Positions 41,799 through 49,378 of a DNA stretch of 64,000 bases are shown here, piece by piece. Below the pieces are notes generated by a model. The model searched no databases. It was not told where the DNA came from and worked only from the letters and a program-made list of their open reading frames with translations. Within the stretch, counting starts at the first letter, position 1. Every line of letters starts with the position of its first letter. Origin of the DNA: Ramlibacter sp. WS9 (GTDB lineage Bacteria > Pseudomonadota > Gammaproteobacteria > Burkholderiales > Burkholderiaceae_C); contig NZ_RKMB01000022.1 in NCBI RefSeq assembly GCF_003797765.1, positions 36,901 to 100,900 of the forward strand, in the 5' to 3' direction. Position numbers and translations under genes: made by a program.

Positions 41799-43301
41799 CT
41801 AGTCAACCTGGCTCTCCAATTTCCAACCGGACGCTTGCGAAAGCGCGGGGTGGTATGCCCACAAATGAGCGTCGTAGACAAACAGCGACGTGAGCCATGG
41901 CCTTGCGACGCTCAATGTGCCGAACAGCACCTCAGGGTTGCCATCTGCCTGCAGTTGAAGAACGGCAAGATGTGTTTCTTCATCGGATGCGAGCAAGGCG
42001 AGAACCCCCTGGGGTGCATCGATCCGCAGGCCGACGACCGCCCGCTCACACTCCGATTCGACAAGTGGCACAACGACCTGTGGAGACGTACGAGCGGAAA
42101 CACACCCGGGCTGCATTCCGGGGCTGCCCTCGATGCGTTGGTCATTCGCGTAGCTGATGCACCCTGTGCACAGCCGCGGCGCTTCGATGGGTACCCGCTG
42201 CGGAAACAGCTTGCCCATTTGCACGTACTCCAGCGGCGCGTTCTGGTCGCTCCAACACTGCTGCCAGAAAGACTCGAAAAACAAGGGACAGCCCAACGAG
42301 AAAGCCGGCCTCAGCCCATCCGGCCAGGCCATCCAATCGGACTTCTTCTTGTCCGTTTGATTGAGGCGAAGAATGAGCTGTCCTTCCTCGCTTGGCCAGA
42401 TCACATGCAGGGAATCGAAAACCGGCGCCTCGAAGCCATGTGCGGGAGCGACGGCACCCGTCGGCAGGACCACCGTTTCGGCCGCACCCAGGGGTTGGCC
42501 GACGAGGTTCACGGTGCCGTTCTTGCCCAGTTGCGGCAACCAGATTTCGCCTGCCCATGCAACTGGACCGCCGAGCGCCGGGCCGTCTCCAAAATACTCT
42601 ACCGTGTACGACAAACCGATCACAGTCGGTGTTAGCACCGCCAATCCATCAGCCGTCGGAAAGTACAACGTGGCGCTGCGGACCCCCTCGGCGACTTCCA
42701 TGCGCCAACCACGGAAGTTCTGCAACCCCGGTGCCAAGGTCGCACCGGCCTGGCCTTCGAGCGGGAACCAGACCTTCGATTCCGGCAGAAACACGAGGAG
42801 CTTGCCTTGCTGCGGCTCTATGGCCATCAAGGTCGACGAGGCCACATCGAACTTGTGAACCACGAATCGATACTGCCCCGGTGGCAATGCCGGCAAGGTT
42901 CTGTCCGCATCGCTTGCTGGATCGAGGCGCGCGTTCGACCGTGCCAAGACCAGGGGCGCAGCTGTTTGCCTCAAGCCCGCTGACGCAGGGCCGCAGGTGT
43001 CGGATACCGGCGACGCGCCGAAGGGTGGAACCCACGACGAGTCCTGGCCCAGGATCGTGTCATGCAGCTGAGTGCCGGATTGCGGTGAGTAATTGAAATC
43101 CGACGGGAACCACTGGCCCGTGGAGGTGTCTTTTCGTGCGCCGATCATCCGGCGCACGTCCTGGGTTGAGAGATTTGCGTTGACGAGCGTCCCATCGGTG
43201 GACGCGGCAAGATGCCAGGTGTCCGATCCTGGATCGCGATACCACGAGCCCGAGTCGAGCCGCCAGCTCTCGGTCTGCTCTTTCACAATCAACTGCCTCA
43301 C
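41799..43301 (-). CDS. 500-residue unknown protein, probably beta-propeller-like
   Basis: Starts at a GTG with AGAGG 7 bases upstream. No signal peptide or membrane segment, so cytoplasmic. The sequence is rich in Trp/Gly/Leu beta strands with regularly spaced blade-like segments (RGWRMEVAEGVRSATLYFP, AVAWAGEIWLPQLGK-type, LHVIWPSEEGQLILRL, RAVVGLRIDAPQGVLALL, HLAVLQLQADGNPEVLFG), suggesting a propeller or repeated-sandwich fold. Conserved-looking Cys pairs occur late (RLCTGCISY). I recognise no family. It is the first gene of the operon with the zinc-ribbon and TAXI genes. Confidence 0.7.
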   Translation of the reverse strand: MRQLIVKEQTESWRLDSGSWYRDPGSDTWHLAASTDGTLVNANLSTQDVRRMIGARKDTSTGQWFPSDFNYSPQSGTQLHDTILGQDSSWVPPFGASPVSDTCGPASAGLRQTAAPLVLARSNARLDPASDADRTLPALPPGQYRFVVHKFDVASSTLMAIEPQQGKLLVFLPESKVWFPLEGQAGATLAPGLQNFRGWRMEVAEGVRSATLYFPTADGLAVLTPTVIGLSYTVEYFGDGPALGGPVAWAGEIWLPQLGKNGTVNLVGQPLGAAETVVLPTGAVAPAHGFEAPVFDSLHVIWPSEEGQLILRLNQTDKKKSDWMAWPDGLRPAFSLGCPLFFESFWQQCWSDQNAPLEYVQMGKLFPQRVPIEAPRLCTGCISYANDQRIEGSPGMQPGCVSARTSPQVVVPLVESECERAVVGLRIDAPQGVLALLASDEETHLAVLQLQADGNPEVLFGTLSVARPWLTSLFVYDAHLWAYHPALSQASGWKLESQVD

Positions 43302-43410
43302 GTCGACCTCTACTACAGCTAAAGGGCCGGTAGGTCATTAGAGGGGAGCAGCGCGGAAACCTGTATGGGAAAAATGTCCCGTTTTTGTCCCGGAGCAGGA
43401 AGCCCGGCAG

Positions 43411-43881
43411 GTGCAATGCAACGCGCTGGTGAGGTCGGTCTATGAAGCCTGTTTCCGCGGACTCTGGGTCAACTACGCCGCCGAAGAACACCAGCTAGTC
43501 GGCATGCGCCAAGGGGTGAGCCCCAAGTTTGAGACGATCGTTAAGCAGCTCCATCGCGCTCCTGGCGCGGCCCCAAGCGGCGTCTTTGCGCAATCGAAGG
43601 CCCTGGCGTGGGATGCCTTGTGCGACTACTCCCATGGAGGCGGCCGGCAACTTGCCCGGTGGCAAAACGAGGAGGAGATCGGCCCGTCACATCCGGACCA
43701 CGAGATCCCTGGGCTTCTGCGCCTGCTCGTTCATTTTGCGAGCGCTTCATCCCTCGGTATGCACGACGCCGCAGACAGCGTGGGCACACTGAAGTCAGAA
43801 ATTCTCGATGAGCTGCAGAAGGCGCTGGCATTGATCGAGCGCTCCACCAGTGTCACATCCCGTCCGCATGGAACCGGTTAG
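43411..43881 (+). pseudogene. N-terminally truncated DUF6988-like protein
   Basis: 156 residues from a GTG. YEACFRGLWVNYAAEEHQ matches the core of a widespread hypothetical family (DUF6988/DUF5677-like) whose members have an extra ~50-80 N-terminal residues before this segment. In-frame codons continue upstream only to a TAG at 43339, with no ATG and no room before the divergent gene at 43301. So the gene looks 5'-truncated, though the fragment could still be expressed from the GTG. Confidence 0.55.
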
Positions 43882-44113
43882 CGGGTGAACCGGGGCCCAA
43901 CCCTCACCGTGATGCCGATCGCGCTTCCTGTGAGCGTTTAGCCTCACCACGCCGCACACTTTGAGCGCTGGGAGTTGCGAGGGCGCAGCTGACAGGACTG
44001 CCACGTTAAAGGGGAGGTTTTTCCCATGGGATCCGGGGCAAATGTCATGTGCCATTCCCTGCGGGCTCACCTACTATGGGATCGCGCGCCGGTTTCCACA
44101 GGAGGTGGCAATC

Positions 44114-44623
44114 ATGGGAACACTGACTCAGCTCTTCAATTCCGACCCTCTGCTTGCGGCCGTTCGCCGTATGCACACAGACATGGAAGTCGCGATGAGG
44201 GTCGCGGACCTCGGATCCCACTCGGAGCGGTGCGGCTACGCAGAGACGATCGTGCGTCTCGTAATGGGAAGCGAGATCACCGCAACGACTCTTCAGCGCG
44301 CGCACGACACCGAGGGGGACTCGCTTCGCGCGTGCACCGCAGCATCACTTGTTTTCATGGCGGCGCGGCTGATGCTCGACGAGCAAAAGAGCTCGGGCTC
44401 AAGGCAGCTGCTGATTGCGAAGCTCACGGTGAACAAGATGGAAAAGCGCTTGATCGGCTTCGTAAAACGCAATGGCGTGCGTGCTTGGCCCCACAGCTGC
44501 GAATTTATCGTCGGTCCCTATGCTTCGGCGGCGCAGTTCGCGCAGGTGCAGGCTCGATATGCAGCCTCGGGGCGCTCGTCATCAATTGTGGATCCGGACC
44601 CTGGAGGGTTCGCGGGAGCATAG
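44114..44623 (+). CDS. Orphan protein of unknown function with a strong ribosome site
   Basis: 169 residues from the ATG at 44114, preceded by AGGAGG at 44100-44105. Soluble, mainly helical; features include HTDMEVAMRVADLGSHSERCGY and KLTVNKMEKRLIGFVKRNGV. No signal peptide. No family recognised. The frame is open upstream to 43961, but the ribosome site decides the start. A longer overlapping frame (44026-44943) has shadow-like composition. Confidence 0.6.
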   Translation: MGTLTQLFNSDPLLAAVRRMHTDMEVAMRVADLGSHSERCGYAETIVRLVMGSEITATTLQRAHDTEGDSLRACTAASLVFMAARLMLDEQKSSGSRQLLIAKLTVNKMEKRLIGFVKRNGVRAWPHSCEFIVGPYASAAQFAQVQARYAASGRSSSIVDPDPGGFAGA

Positions 44624-44919
44624 AGAGAGTCGCGCCGGGAAATTGCGGCCGCCCCCGGTACAGCGAACGCTTGGGCGAAGCCTGCATCTTCATGATCGCA
44701 CCTTGGTCTTCATCCATCTTCGCGGCTCCTTGGGTCAGCCGACGCCGACATGGCATCGCTACTGCACGGCAAATCCTCGTTGAACCCCTAGACGCTGTCG
44801 ACCCGGACTGGGGGGTATCGACCCCAACGCTTGCCAACATACCCTTCCGTTTCGGTTACGCATGCCACCTTTTCGCATCAATCGCGGGGCCGGAAAACTG
44901 TCACCCAACCCGAAAAGAA
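44624..44919. other. Intergenic stretch, nothing supported
   Basis: About 296 bases between the orphan gene and the tRNA terminator. Open frames here have no family or ribosome-site support. A small GGGGT-ATCG-ACCCC hairpin (about 44815-44828) is the only structure noted. It lies on the 3' side of tRNA-Lys, where islands often insert, but no repeated tRNA end was found. Confidence 0.4.
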
Positions 44920-44952
44920 AAAAGCCTGCTCACTTTTAAGTAGCAGGCTTTT
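44914..44952 (-). terminator. Terminator of the tcdA-tRNA-Lys transcript
   Basis: On the minus strand, 20 bases after the tRNA: AAAAGCCTGCT (44952-44942) pairs with AGCAGGCTTTT (44930-44920) around an 11-base loop, followed by a T-rich run (44923-44914). An 11-bp stem plus T-tract is a strong intrinsic terminator; the A/T-flanked stem could also act toward plus-strand transcripts. Confidence 0.85.
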
Positions 44953-44972
44953 CAAACCCCACGAGGGGAAAC

Positions 44973-45048
44973 TGGTAGGACGTACAAGATTCGAACTTGT
45001 GACCAACGGATTAAAAGTCCGCTGCTCTACCAACTGAGCTAACGTCCC
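44973..45048 (-). tRNA. tRNA-Lys (UUU), CCA encoded
   Basis: 76 bases. Acceptor stem GGGACGU/ACGUCCU (with a G-U first pair), D-arm with GUUAGCUCAGUUGGUAGAGC, anticodon stem-loop GCGGACUUUUAAUCCGU with anticodon UUU, T-arm with GUUCGAAUC, and encoded CCA. It begins 14 bases after the tcdA stop on the same strand and is followed by the terminator. Confidence 0.96.
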
Positions 45049-45062
45049 AGCAAAGCCAACGA

Positions 45063-45851
45063 TTATATCCCCGGTTTTTGGCCTTTTGACGTAGCCAACC
45101 GATCCAACACCCACCCCGCCGCGCATTGGCCGAACGTCGCGGTGACGCTTACGACCGATCCGTAGCCGTGGCAGTTGAGCGAGCCGTCGCCTTCGATCGC
45201 GCAGGACGGGTCGGGCGGCGCCACGGCTTCGCGGCTGAACACGCAGGCCACGCCGATCTTCTTGCCCTCCTTGGGCGCGCCGTGAAACTTGCGCAGCCGG
45301 TACCGCAGTTGCGCGAGCAACGGGTCATGCGTGGTGTGGGCCAGGTCGTCAATGTCGACCTTGTGCGCCAGCCGCTTGCCGCCGGCCGCGCCAGCCGCGA
45401 CGAACAATGTGCCGGTATCCCGCGCCCACGCCGCCATGGCCGCCTTGGCCTTCACCTGGTCGCACGCGTCCACCACCGCATCGACGCCCGGCGGCAGCAG
45501 CCGGGGCCAATTGTCAGGTTCGACGAACTCCTCGACGCAATGCACCTTGCATGACGGGTTGATCTGCGCGATGCGCTCCGCCATCGCCTGCACCTTGGCC
45601 TGGCCGAGCGTTGCGGCCAGTGCGTGGACCTGCCGGTTGATGTTGGATTCGGCGATGTGGTCCAGGTCGATCAGCGTGAGCTGGCCCACGCCGCTGCGGG
45701 CCAGCGCTTCCGCCGCCCACGAGCCTACGCCGCCGATTCCCACCACCGCCACGTGGGCCGCGCGGATGGCCTGCGCGCCGGGGACTCCAAAGAGGCGCTC
45801 CAAGCCGCCGAAGCGGCGTTGGAGGTCGGCGGTTTCATCGAGGTGGGTCAC
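45063..45851 (-). CDS. tcdA: tRNA threonylcarbamoyladenosine dehydratase TcdA
   Basis: 262 residues, E1/ThiF-like. ATP-binding VVGIGGVGSWAAEALARSG, the DLDHIAESNINRQ motif, VVDACDQVKAK, and the C-terminal DGSLNCHGYGSVVSVTATFG typical of TcdA/CsdL. It converts t6A37 to cyclic ct6A37 in tRNAs that read ANN codons, including tRNA-Lys(UUU). The gene lies 14 bases upstream of tRNA-Lys(UUU), one of its substrates. Downstream of cpoB by 16 bases. Confidence 0.93.
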   Translation of the reverse strand: MTHLDETADLQRRFGGLERLFGVPGAQAIRAAHVAVVGIGGVGSWAAEALARSGVGQLTLIDLDHIAESNINRQVHALAATLGQAKVQAMAERIAQINPSCKVHCVEEFVEPDNWPRLLPPGVDAVVDACDQVKAKAAMAAWARDTGTLFVAAGAAGGKRLAHKVDIDDLAHTTHDPLLAQLRYRLRKFHGAPKEGKKIGVACVFSREAVAPPDPSCAIEGDGSLNCHGYGSVVSVTATFGQCAAGWVLDRLATSKGQKPGI

Positions 45852-45867
45852 CGCCCGATTCTAGGGA

Positions 45868-46641
45868 CTAGCGGATCTTGGACAGCCGGTCTTTCGCTGC
45901 CACTGCCGCCTCGGACTGCGGGTACGTCTTGATCAGCTCGTCCAGCGTGCGGCGCGCACCCGCAGCGTCTTTCAGCTCGATCTGGCAATTGGCAATCGAC
46001 AGCACGGCCTCGGGCGCGCGCGGGTGATCGGGAGCCTGGGCCAGGAGCCCGCGGAAATTAGCGATGGCGCCCCGGTAGTCGCGGTTGGCGTACTGCGAGT
46101 TGCCCAGCCAGAAGAGCGCCGTCGGACGGAAACCGCTTTGCGGGAAGCGCTTGATGAAATCCGCGAACGCCGTTTGCGCGCCGGGGAAATCGCCTTTGCG
46201 GAAGACGGCAAGCGCGGCCTCGAAGTCACGCGACTCGGTGGGGTCGGCGATGAACTCCTTGCCGTCGACCGACACCTTGGATGGCTCGAACTTGCGCAGA
46301 CGCTCGTCCACGCCCGCGGCGATGTCTTTCTGGCGGCGCTGCAGGTCGGCGATCTCGCGCAGGAGTTGCTCGTTCTGGCCAGTGATACGCGCAAGCTCGC
46401 CGCGCACGGTTTCGATCTGTGCCTGCAGATCGAGCAGGCTGCGGCGCAACTGCATGGTGTCCTGGCGCTGGGCTTCAGCGTCGCGCTCGTGCGCGAGCCG
46501 CTGCTGCTCCACGCGGCCACGCAATTCCAGGATAGCGCGGCGTGCCTCGTCGTCGTCGAAGAGCGCGGCCGACGCGCCGGAGGCGGCCAACAAGGCAGCC
46601 GAGGCCAGGACGGCGGAGCGAATGAAGGAGCTGCTCATCAA
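45868..46641 (-). CDS. cpoB: Cell division coordinator CpoB (YbgF)
   Basis: 257 residues. Signal peptide (cleavage after ASA, about residue 25), an N-terminal coiled coil for trimerisation (about 30-110), then TPR repeats in the C-terminal half (DFEAALAVFRKGDFPGAQTAFADFIKRFP, PTALFWLGNSQYANRDYRGAI). It links the Tol-Pal system to peptidoglycan synthesis at the division site. ATG overlaps the pal stop by 4 nt. Confidence 0.93.
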   Translation of the reverse strand: MMSSSFIRSAVLASAALLAASGASAALFDDDEARRAILELRGRVEQQRLAHERDAEAQRQDTMQLRRSLLDLQAQIETVRGELARITGQNEQLLREIADLQRRQKDIAAGVDERLRKFEPSKVSVDGKEFIADPTESRDFEAALAVFRKGDFPGAQTAFADFIKRFPQSGFRPTALFWLGNSQYANRDYRGAIANFRGLLAQAPDHPRAPEAVLSIANCQIELKDAAGARRTLDELIKTYPQSEAAVAAKDRLSKIR

Positions 46642-47162
46642 CGGTAGACGATCTCGGCGCGGCGGTTCCGGGCGTACGACGCTTCGTCGCTACCCTGGGC
46701 CGCAGGCTTTTCCTTGCCGAAGCTCACGGCTTCGACCTGGTTGTCCGTCACGCCCAGCAGGCCCAGCGCGCGGCGCACGGCCTCGGCGCGGCGCTGCCCC
46801 AGGGCCAGGTTGTATTCGCGGCCGCCGCGCTCGTCGGTGTGGCCTTCGATGTTGATCTTGCGGCCGGCGTTGGCCTTCAGGAAGCGCGCATGCGCCTCGA
46901 TCAGCGATTGGTATTCCGACTTGATGACGTAGCTGTCGTAGTCGAAGTACACCAGGCGCGCCACGTTGACGGGGCCCTGGGTGGTGCCGGCGGTCGGGTC
47001 GGTCACCACCGGCGTTACCTGGGTCTGCCCGCCGGTGCCGGCTTGGGTCGCGGCGCCCGTCTTGGGCGTCTTGTCCTCGACCGGCACGTCGCTGAGCGGA
47101 ACGCTGGAACAGCCGGCCATGACGGCCACGACGCCAAGGGCCAGCAACATACGCTTGATCAT
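46638..47162 (-). CDS. pal: Peptidoglycan-associated lipoprotein Pal
   Basis: 174 residues. Lipobox MAGC (Cys18) and a C-terminal OmpA-like domain with VYFDYDSY, IEGHTDERGGREYNLALGQRRAEAV, the peptidoglycan-binding signature. It anchors the outer membrane to the wall and works with TolB. Confidence 0.96.
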   Translation of the reverse strand: MIKRMLLALGVVAVMAGCSSVPLSDVPVEDKTPKTGAATQAGTGGQTQVTPVVTDPTAGTTQGPVNVARLVYFDYDSYVIKSEYQSLIEAHARFLKANAGRKINIEGHTDERGGREYNLALGQRRAEAVRRALGLLGVTDNQVEAVSFGKEKPAAQGSDEASYARNRRAEIVYR

Positions 47163-47169
47163 TCAATTA

Positions 47170-47175
47170 CCTCCT
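47170..47175 (-). promoter_or_regulatory. Perfect Shine-Dalgarno site of pal
   Basis: AGGAGG lies 7 bases before the pal ATG, in the 23-base gap after tolB. It explains how pal, an abundant lipoprotein, can be made in excess over tolB from one transcript. Confidence 0.8.
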
Positions 47176-47185
47176 GAAAATGTGT

Positions 47186-48466
47186 TCACTTCTGAAAAGG
47201 ACCCCAATCGGGCTCACGAATGTCGCCACCGCGGCCCGGCAGGCGTGCCTTGATCTTGCCGTCGAGCGTGGTGGTCATGAGGGCTTCCTGCCCATTCTGC
47301 CGTGTCGCGTAGACGATGAGGCGGCCATTGGGCGCGAAACTGGGGCTTTCATCGGCGCTGGTATCAGTGATTGAGTGCACCGTCCCGCTGCCGAGTTCCA
47401 TGACCTGCAGCTTGAACGCACCGTTGATGCGCGAAATGTAGGCCAGCCACCGCCCGTCTGGGCTGATGGTCGGTGATATGTTGTAACTCCCCGTAAAGGT
47501 AACGCGCTCGGCATTCCCACCGCTGGGCGGCACGCGGTAAATCTGCGGCGCGCCGCCCCGGTCGCTCACGAAATAGATGCTGCGGCCGTCGGGCGAATAG
47601 AGGGGCTCGGTATCGATGCTGGACGACTGCGTGAGGCGCCGCGGCTCGCCGCCGTTCGCGTCGATGGTGTAGAGCTGCGAGCCGCCGTCGCGGCTCAGGG
47701 TGACGGCCAGCGTGCGCCCGTCCGGCGACCATGCCGGCGCGCTGTTGGAGCCGCGGAAGTTCGCGATCAGGCGGCGCCTGCCGCTCGAGACCTCGTGCAC
47801 GTAGACCACGGGCTTGCGGGATTCGAACGACACGTACGCCAGCCGCCCGCCGTCGGCCGACCAAGCGGGCGAAATGATGGGCTCGGCACTGGCCAGCGCC
47901 GATTGCGCGTTCTCGCCGTCGGAATCGGCCACCCACAGGTTGTAGCGGTTGCCGGCCTTCGTCACGTACGCGATGCGGGTGGAGAACACGCCCTTCTCGC
48001 CGGTGAGTTTTTCGTAGATGAAGTCGGCGATGCGGTGGGCCGCAAGGCGCAGGTCGGCTTCCGTGACCGCGTAGCTCTGGCCGCCCAGGTCCACGCCCTT
48101 GACCACGTCCCACAGCCGGAAGCGCACGTCCCAGCGGCCGTCGGCCAGCCGGGCGACGCTACCCGTGGCCAGCGAGTCGGCATTTTTCTGGCGCCAAGGC
48201 GTGAGGTCGGGGCGGCTGGTTTCATCGAGCGCGGCGCCGGCCGCATCGATGGATCGGAATTGGCCGCTGCGCTCCAGGTCGGCCTGGATGATGGCCGCGA
48301 TCTTCTGCGGCGCCGCGCTTTCGCCGCGGAAAGGCGCGATGGCGATTGGTAGCTGCGTGAGTCCCACACCCGTTACCTCCACGCGGAACTGCGCCCAGGC
48401 CCCGGCCACCGGTGCCAGCAGCAGGCCGGCCACGCAGGTTCGTCGTTTCATCATTTTTTCACCCAT
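47186..48466 (-). CDS. tolB: Tol-Pal system translocation protein TolB
   Basis: 426 residues from the ATG at 48466; ATGs at 48454/48451 are alternatives giving a tighter signal peptide (MMKRRTCVAGLLLAPVAGAWA). N-terminal alpha/beta domain (IAIAPFRGESA-type) and a six-bladed propeller made of S-P-D-G-R repeats (PAWSADGGRLAYVSFES, PAWSPDGRTLAVTLS, PLYSPDGRSIYFVSD, PTISPDGRWLAYIS). Periplasmic partner of Pal. First gene of tolB-pal-cpoB-tcdA-tRNA. Confidence 0.95.
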   Translation of the reverse strand: MGEKMMKRRTCVAGLLLAPVAGAWAQFRVEVTGVGLTQLPIAIAPFRGESAAPQKIAAIIQADLERSGQFRSIDAAGAALDETSRPDLTPWRQKNADSLATGSVARLADGRWDVRFRLWDVVKGVDLGGQSYAVTEADLRLAAHRIADFIYEKLTGEKGVFSTRIAYVTKAGNRYNLWVADSDGENAQSALASAEPIISPAWSADGGRLAYVSFESRKPVVYVHEVSSGRRRLIANFRGSNSAPAWSPDGRTLAVTLSRDGGSQLYTIDANGGEPRRLTQSSSIDTEPLYSPDGRSIYFVSDRGGAPQIYRVPPSGGNAERVTFTGSYNISPTISPDGRWLAYISRINGAFKLQVMELGSGTVHSITDTSADESPSFAPNGRLIVYATRQNGQEALMTTTLDGKIKARLPGRGGDIREPDWGPFQK

Positions 48467-48496
48467 GACTTGTCTGGTCCTTGTTTTTGAAACTGC

Positions 48497-49282
48497 TTAA
48501 CGCTTGCCGATGTCTTTCCAGCTAGCCGCCCAGCTGTCCCGGTGCTCCAGCTCGACAGCTTTGGCGTATCGGTAGAACGTCACTTCGAAATACGACAGGG
48601 CAATGATGAAGCCCGCCCAGCCGTCCATGAATCCGCGCTTGAAGAGGTAGTGCTTCAGGAAAGCCCACTTCGCGTGGACCAGCGCCTTGCCGTAGCTGGA
48701 GCCGGCCTGCCGCCGCTTGGTGGCGCCCAGCGTCGAATAGCGGTTCATCTTACTGATGGATTCGGCCAGATCCTTGAACGGCAGCTGCCAGATGGCATTG
48801 CGCAGGTAACCTGTGGTAACGCCAGGCGAGAGTTCAAAACCTTCGTGTACGGGGCTCATCTCGTAGCGCATCGAGTCCCTGCGGAAGAGCTGCGGCTGGC
48901 GGTAGTTGGGGTACCAGCCCGAATGACGGATTTCGCGGCCCAGGAAAAAGTTGCGCCGCGGCACGAAGTAGGCGCCATGCTCGGCACGCTCGGCCAAGGC
49001 ACGCACTTCCTGGCCGACCTCGGGCGTGCAGCGCTCGTCGGAGTCGAGGCTGAAGATCCAGTCGTGCGTGCATGCGGCAATCGCATCGTTGCGCAGCTTG
49101 CCGAAGCCTTCGAACGGAATCTGCACCACGCGCGCACCCAGGCCCTCGGCGATCGCTATCGTCCCGTCCGTACTATTGGAATCCGCCACCACCACCTCGT
49201 CGGCCCATTGCACGCTGCGGATGGCGTCGGCCACCTTGGCAGCTTCGTTGTAGGCAATGATGTAGGCGGAAATCCGGGGCAT
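48497..49282 (-). CDS. Family-2 glycosyltransferase (WaaE/KdtX-like)
   Basis: 261 residues from the ATG at 49282; upstream open frame is non-coding. GT-A fold: ISAYIIAYNEAAKV, DEVVVADSNSTDGT with the DxS/D motif, DWIFSLDSDERC (DxD), and the C-terminal membrane-adjacent tail KHYLFKRGFMDGWAGFIIALSYFEVTFY, typical of the WaaE lipopolysaccharide-core glucosyltransferase group. Divergent from the ligase gene across 96 bases. Substrate uncertain. Confidence 0.88.
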   Translation of the reverse strand: MPRISAYIIAYNEAAKVADAIRSVQWADEVVVADSNSTDGTIAIAEGLGARVVQIPFEGFGKLRNDAIAACTHDWIFSLDSDERCTPEVGQEVRALAERAEHGAYFVPRRNFFLGREIRHSGWYPNYRQPQLFRRDSMRYEMSPVHEGFELSPGVTTGYLRNAIWQLPFKDLAESISKMNRYSTLGATKRRQAGSSYGKALVHAKWAFLKHYLFKRGFMDGWAGFIIALSYFEVTFYRYAKAVELEHRDSWAASWKDIGKR

Positions 49283-49378
49283 GAAGGGCTGTCTCGCTGT
49301 GGGGCGTCTGGGCGGGTATTTTGGCCTATTGCAGGGCGTCCATAATCGAAGGCTCTCAGAACGAAGAGGTGGGACCGG

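Noticed and set aside
44026..44943. 305-codon plus-strand frame overlapping the orphan gene near tRNA-Lys
   Set aside because: Arg/His-rich shadow composition and no ribosome site; the other frame has AGGAGG before its ATG.
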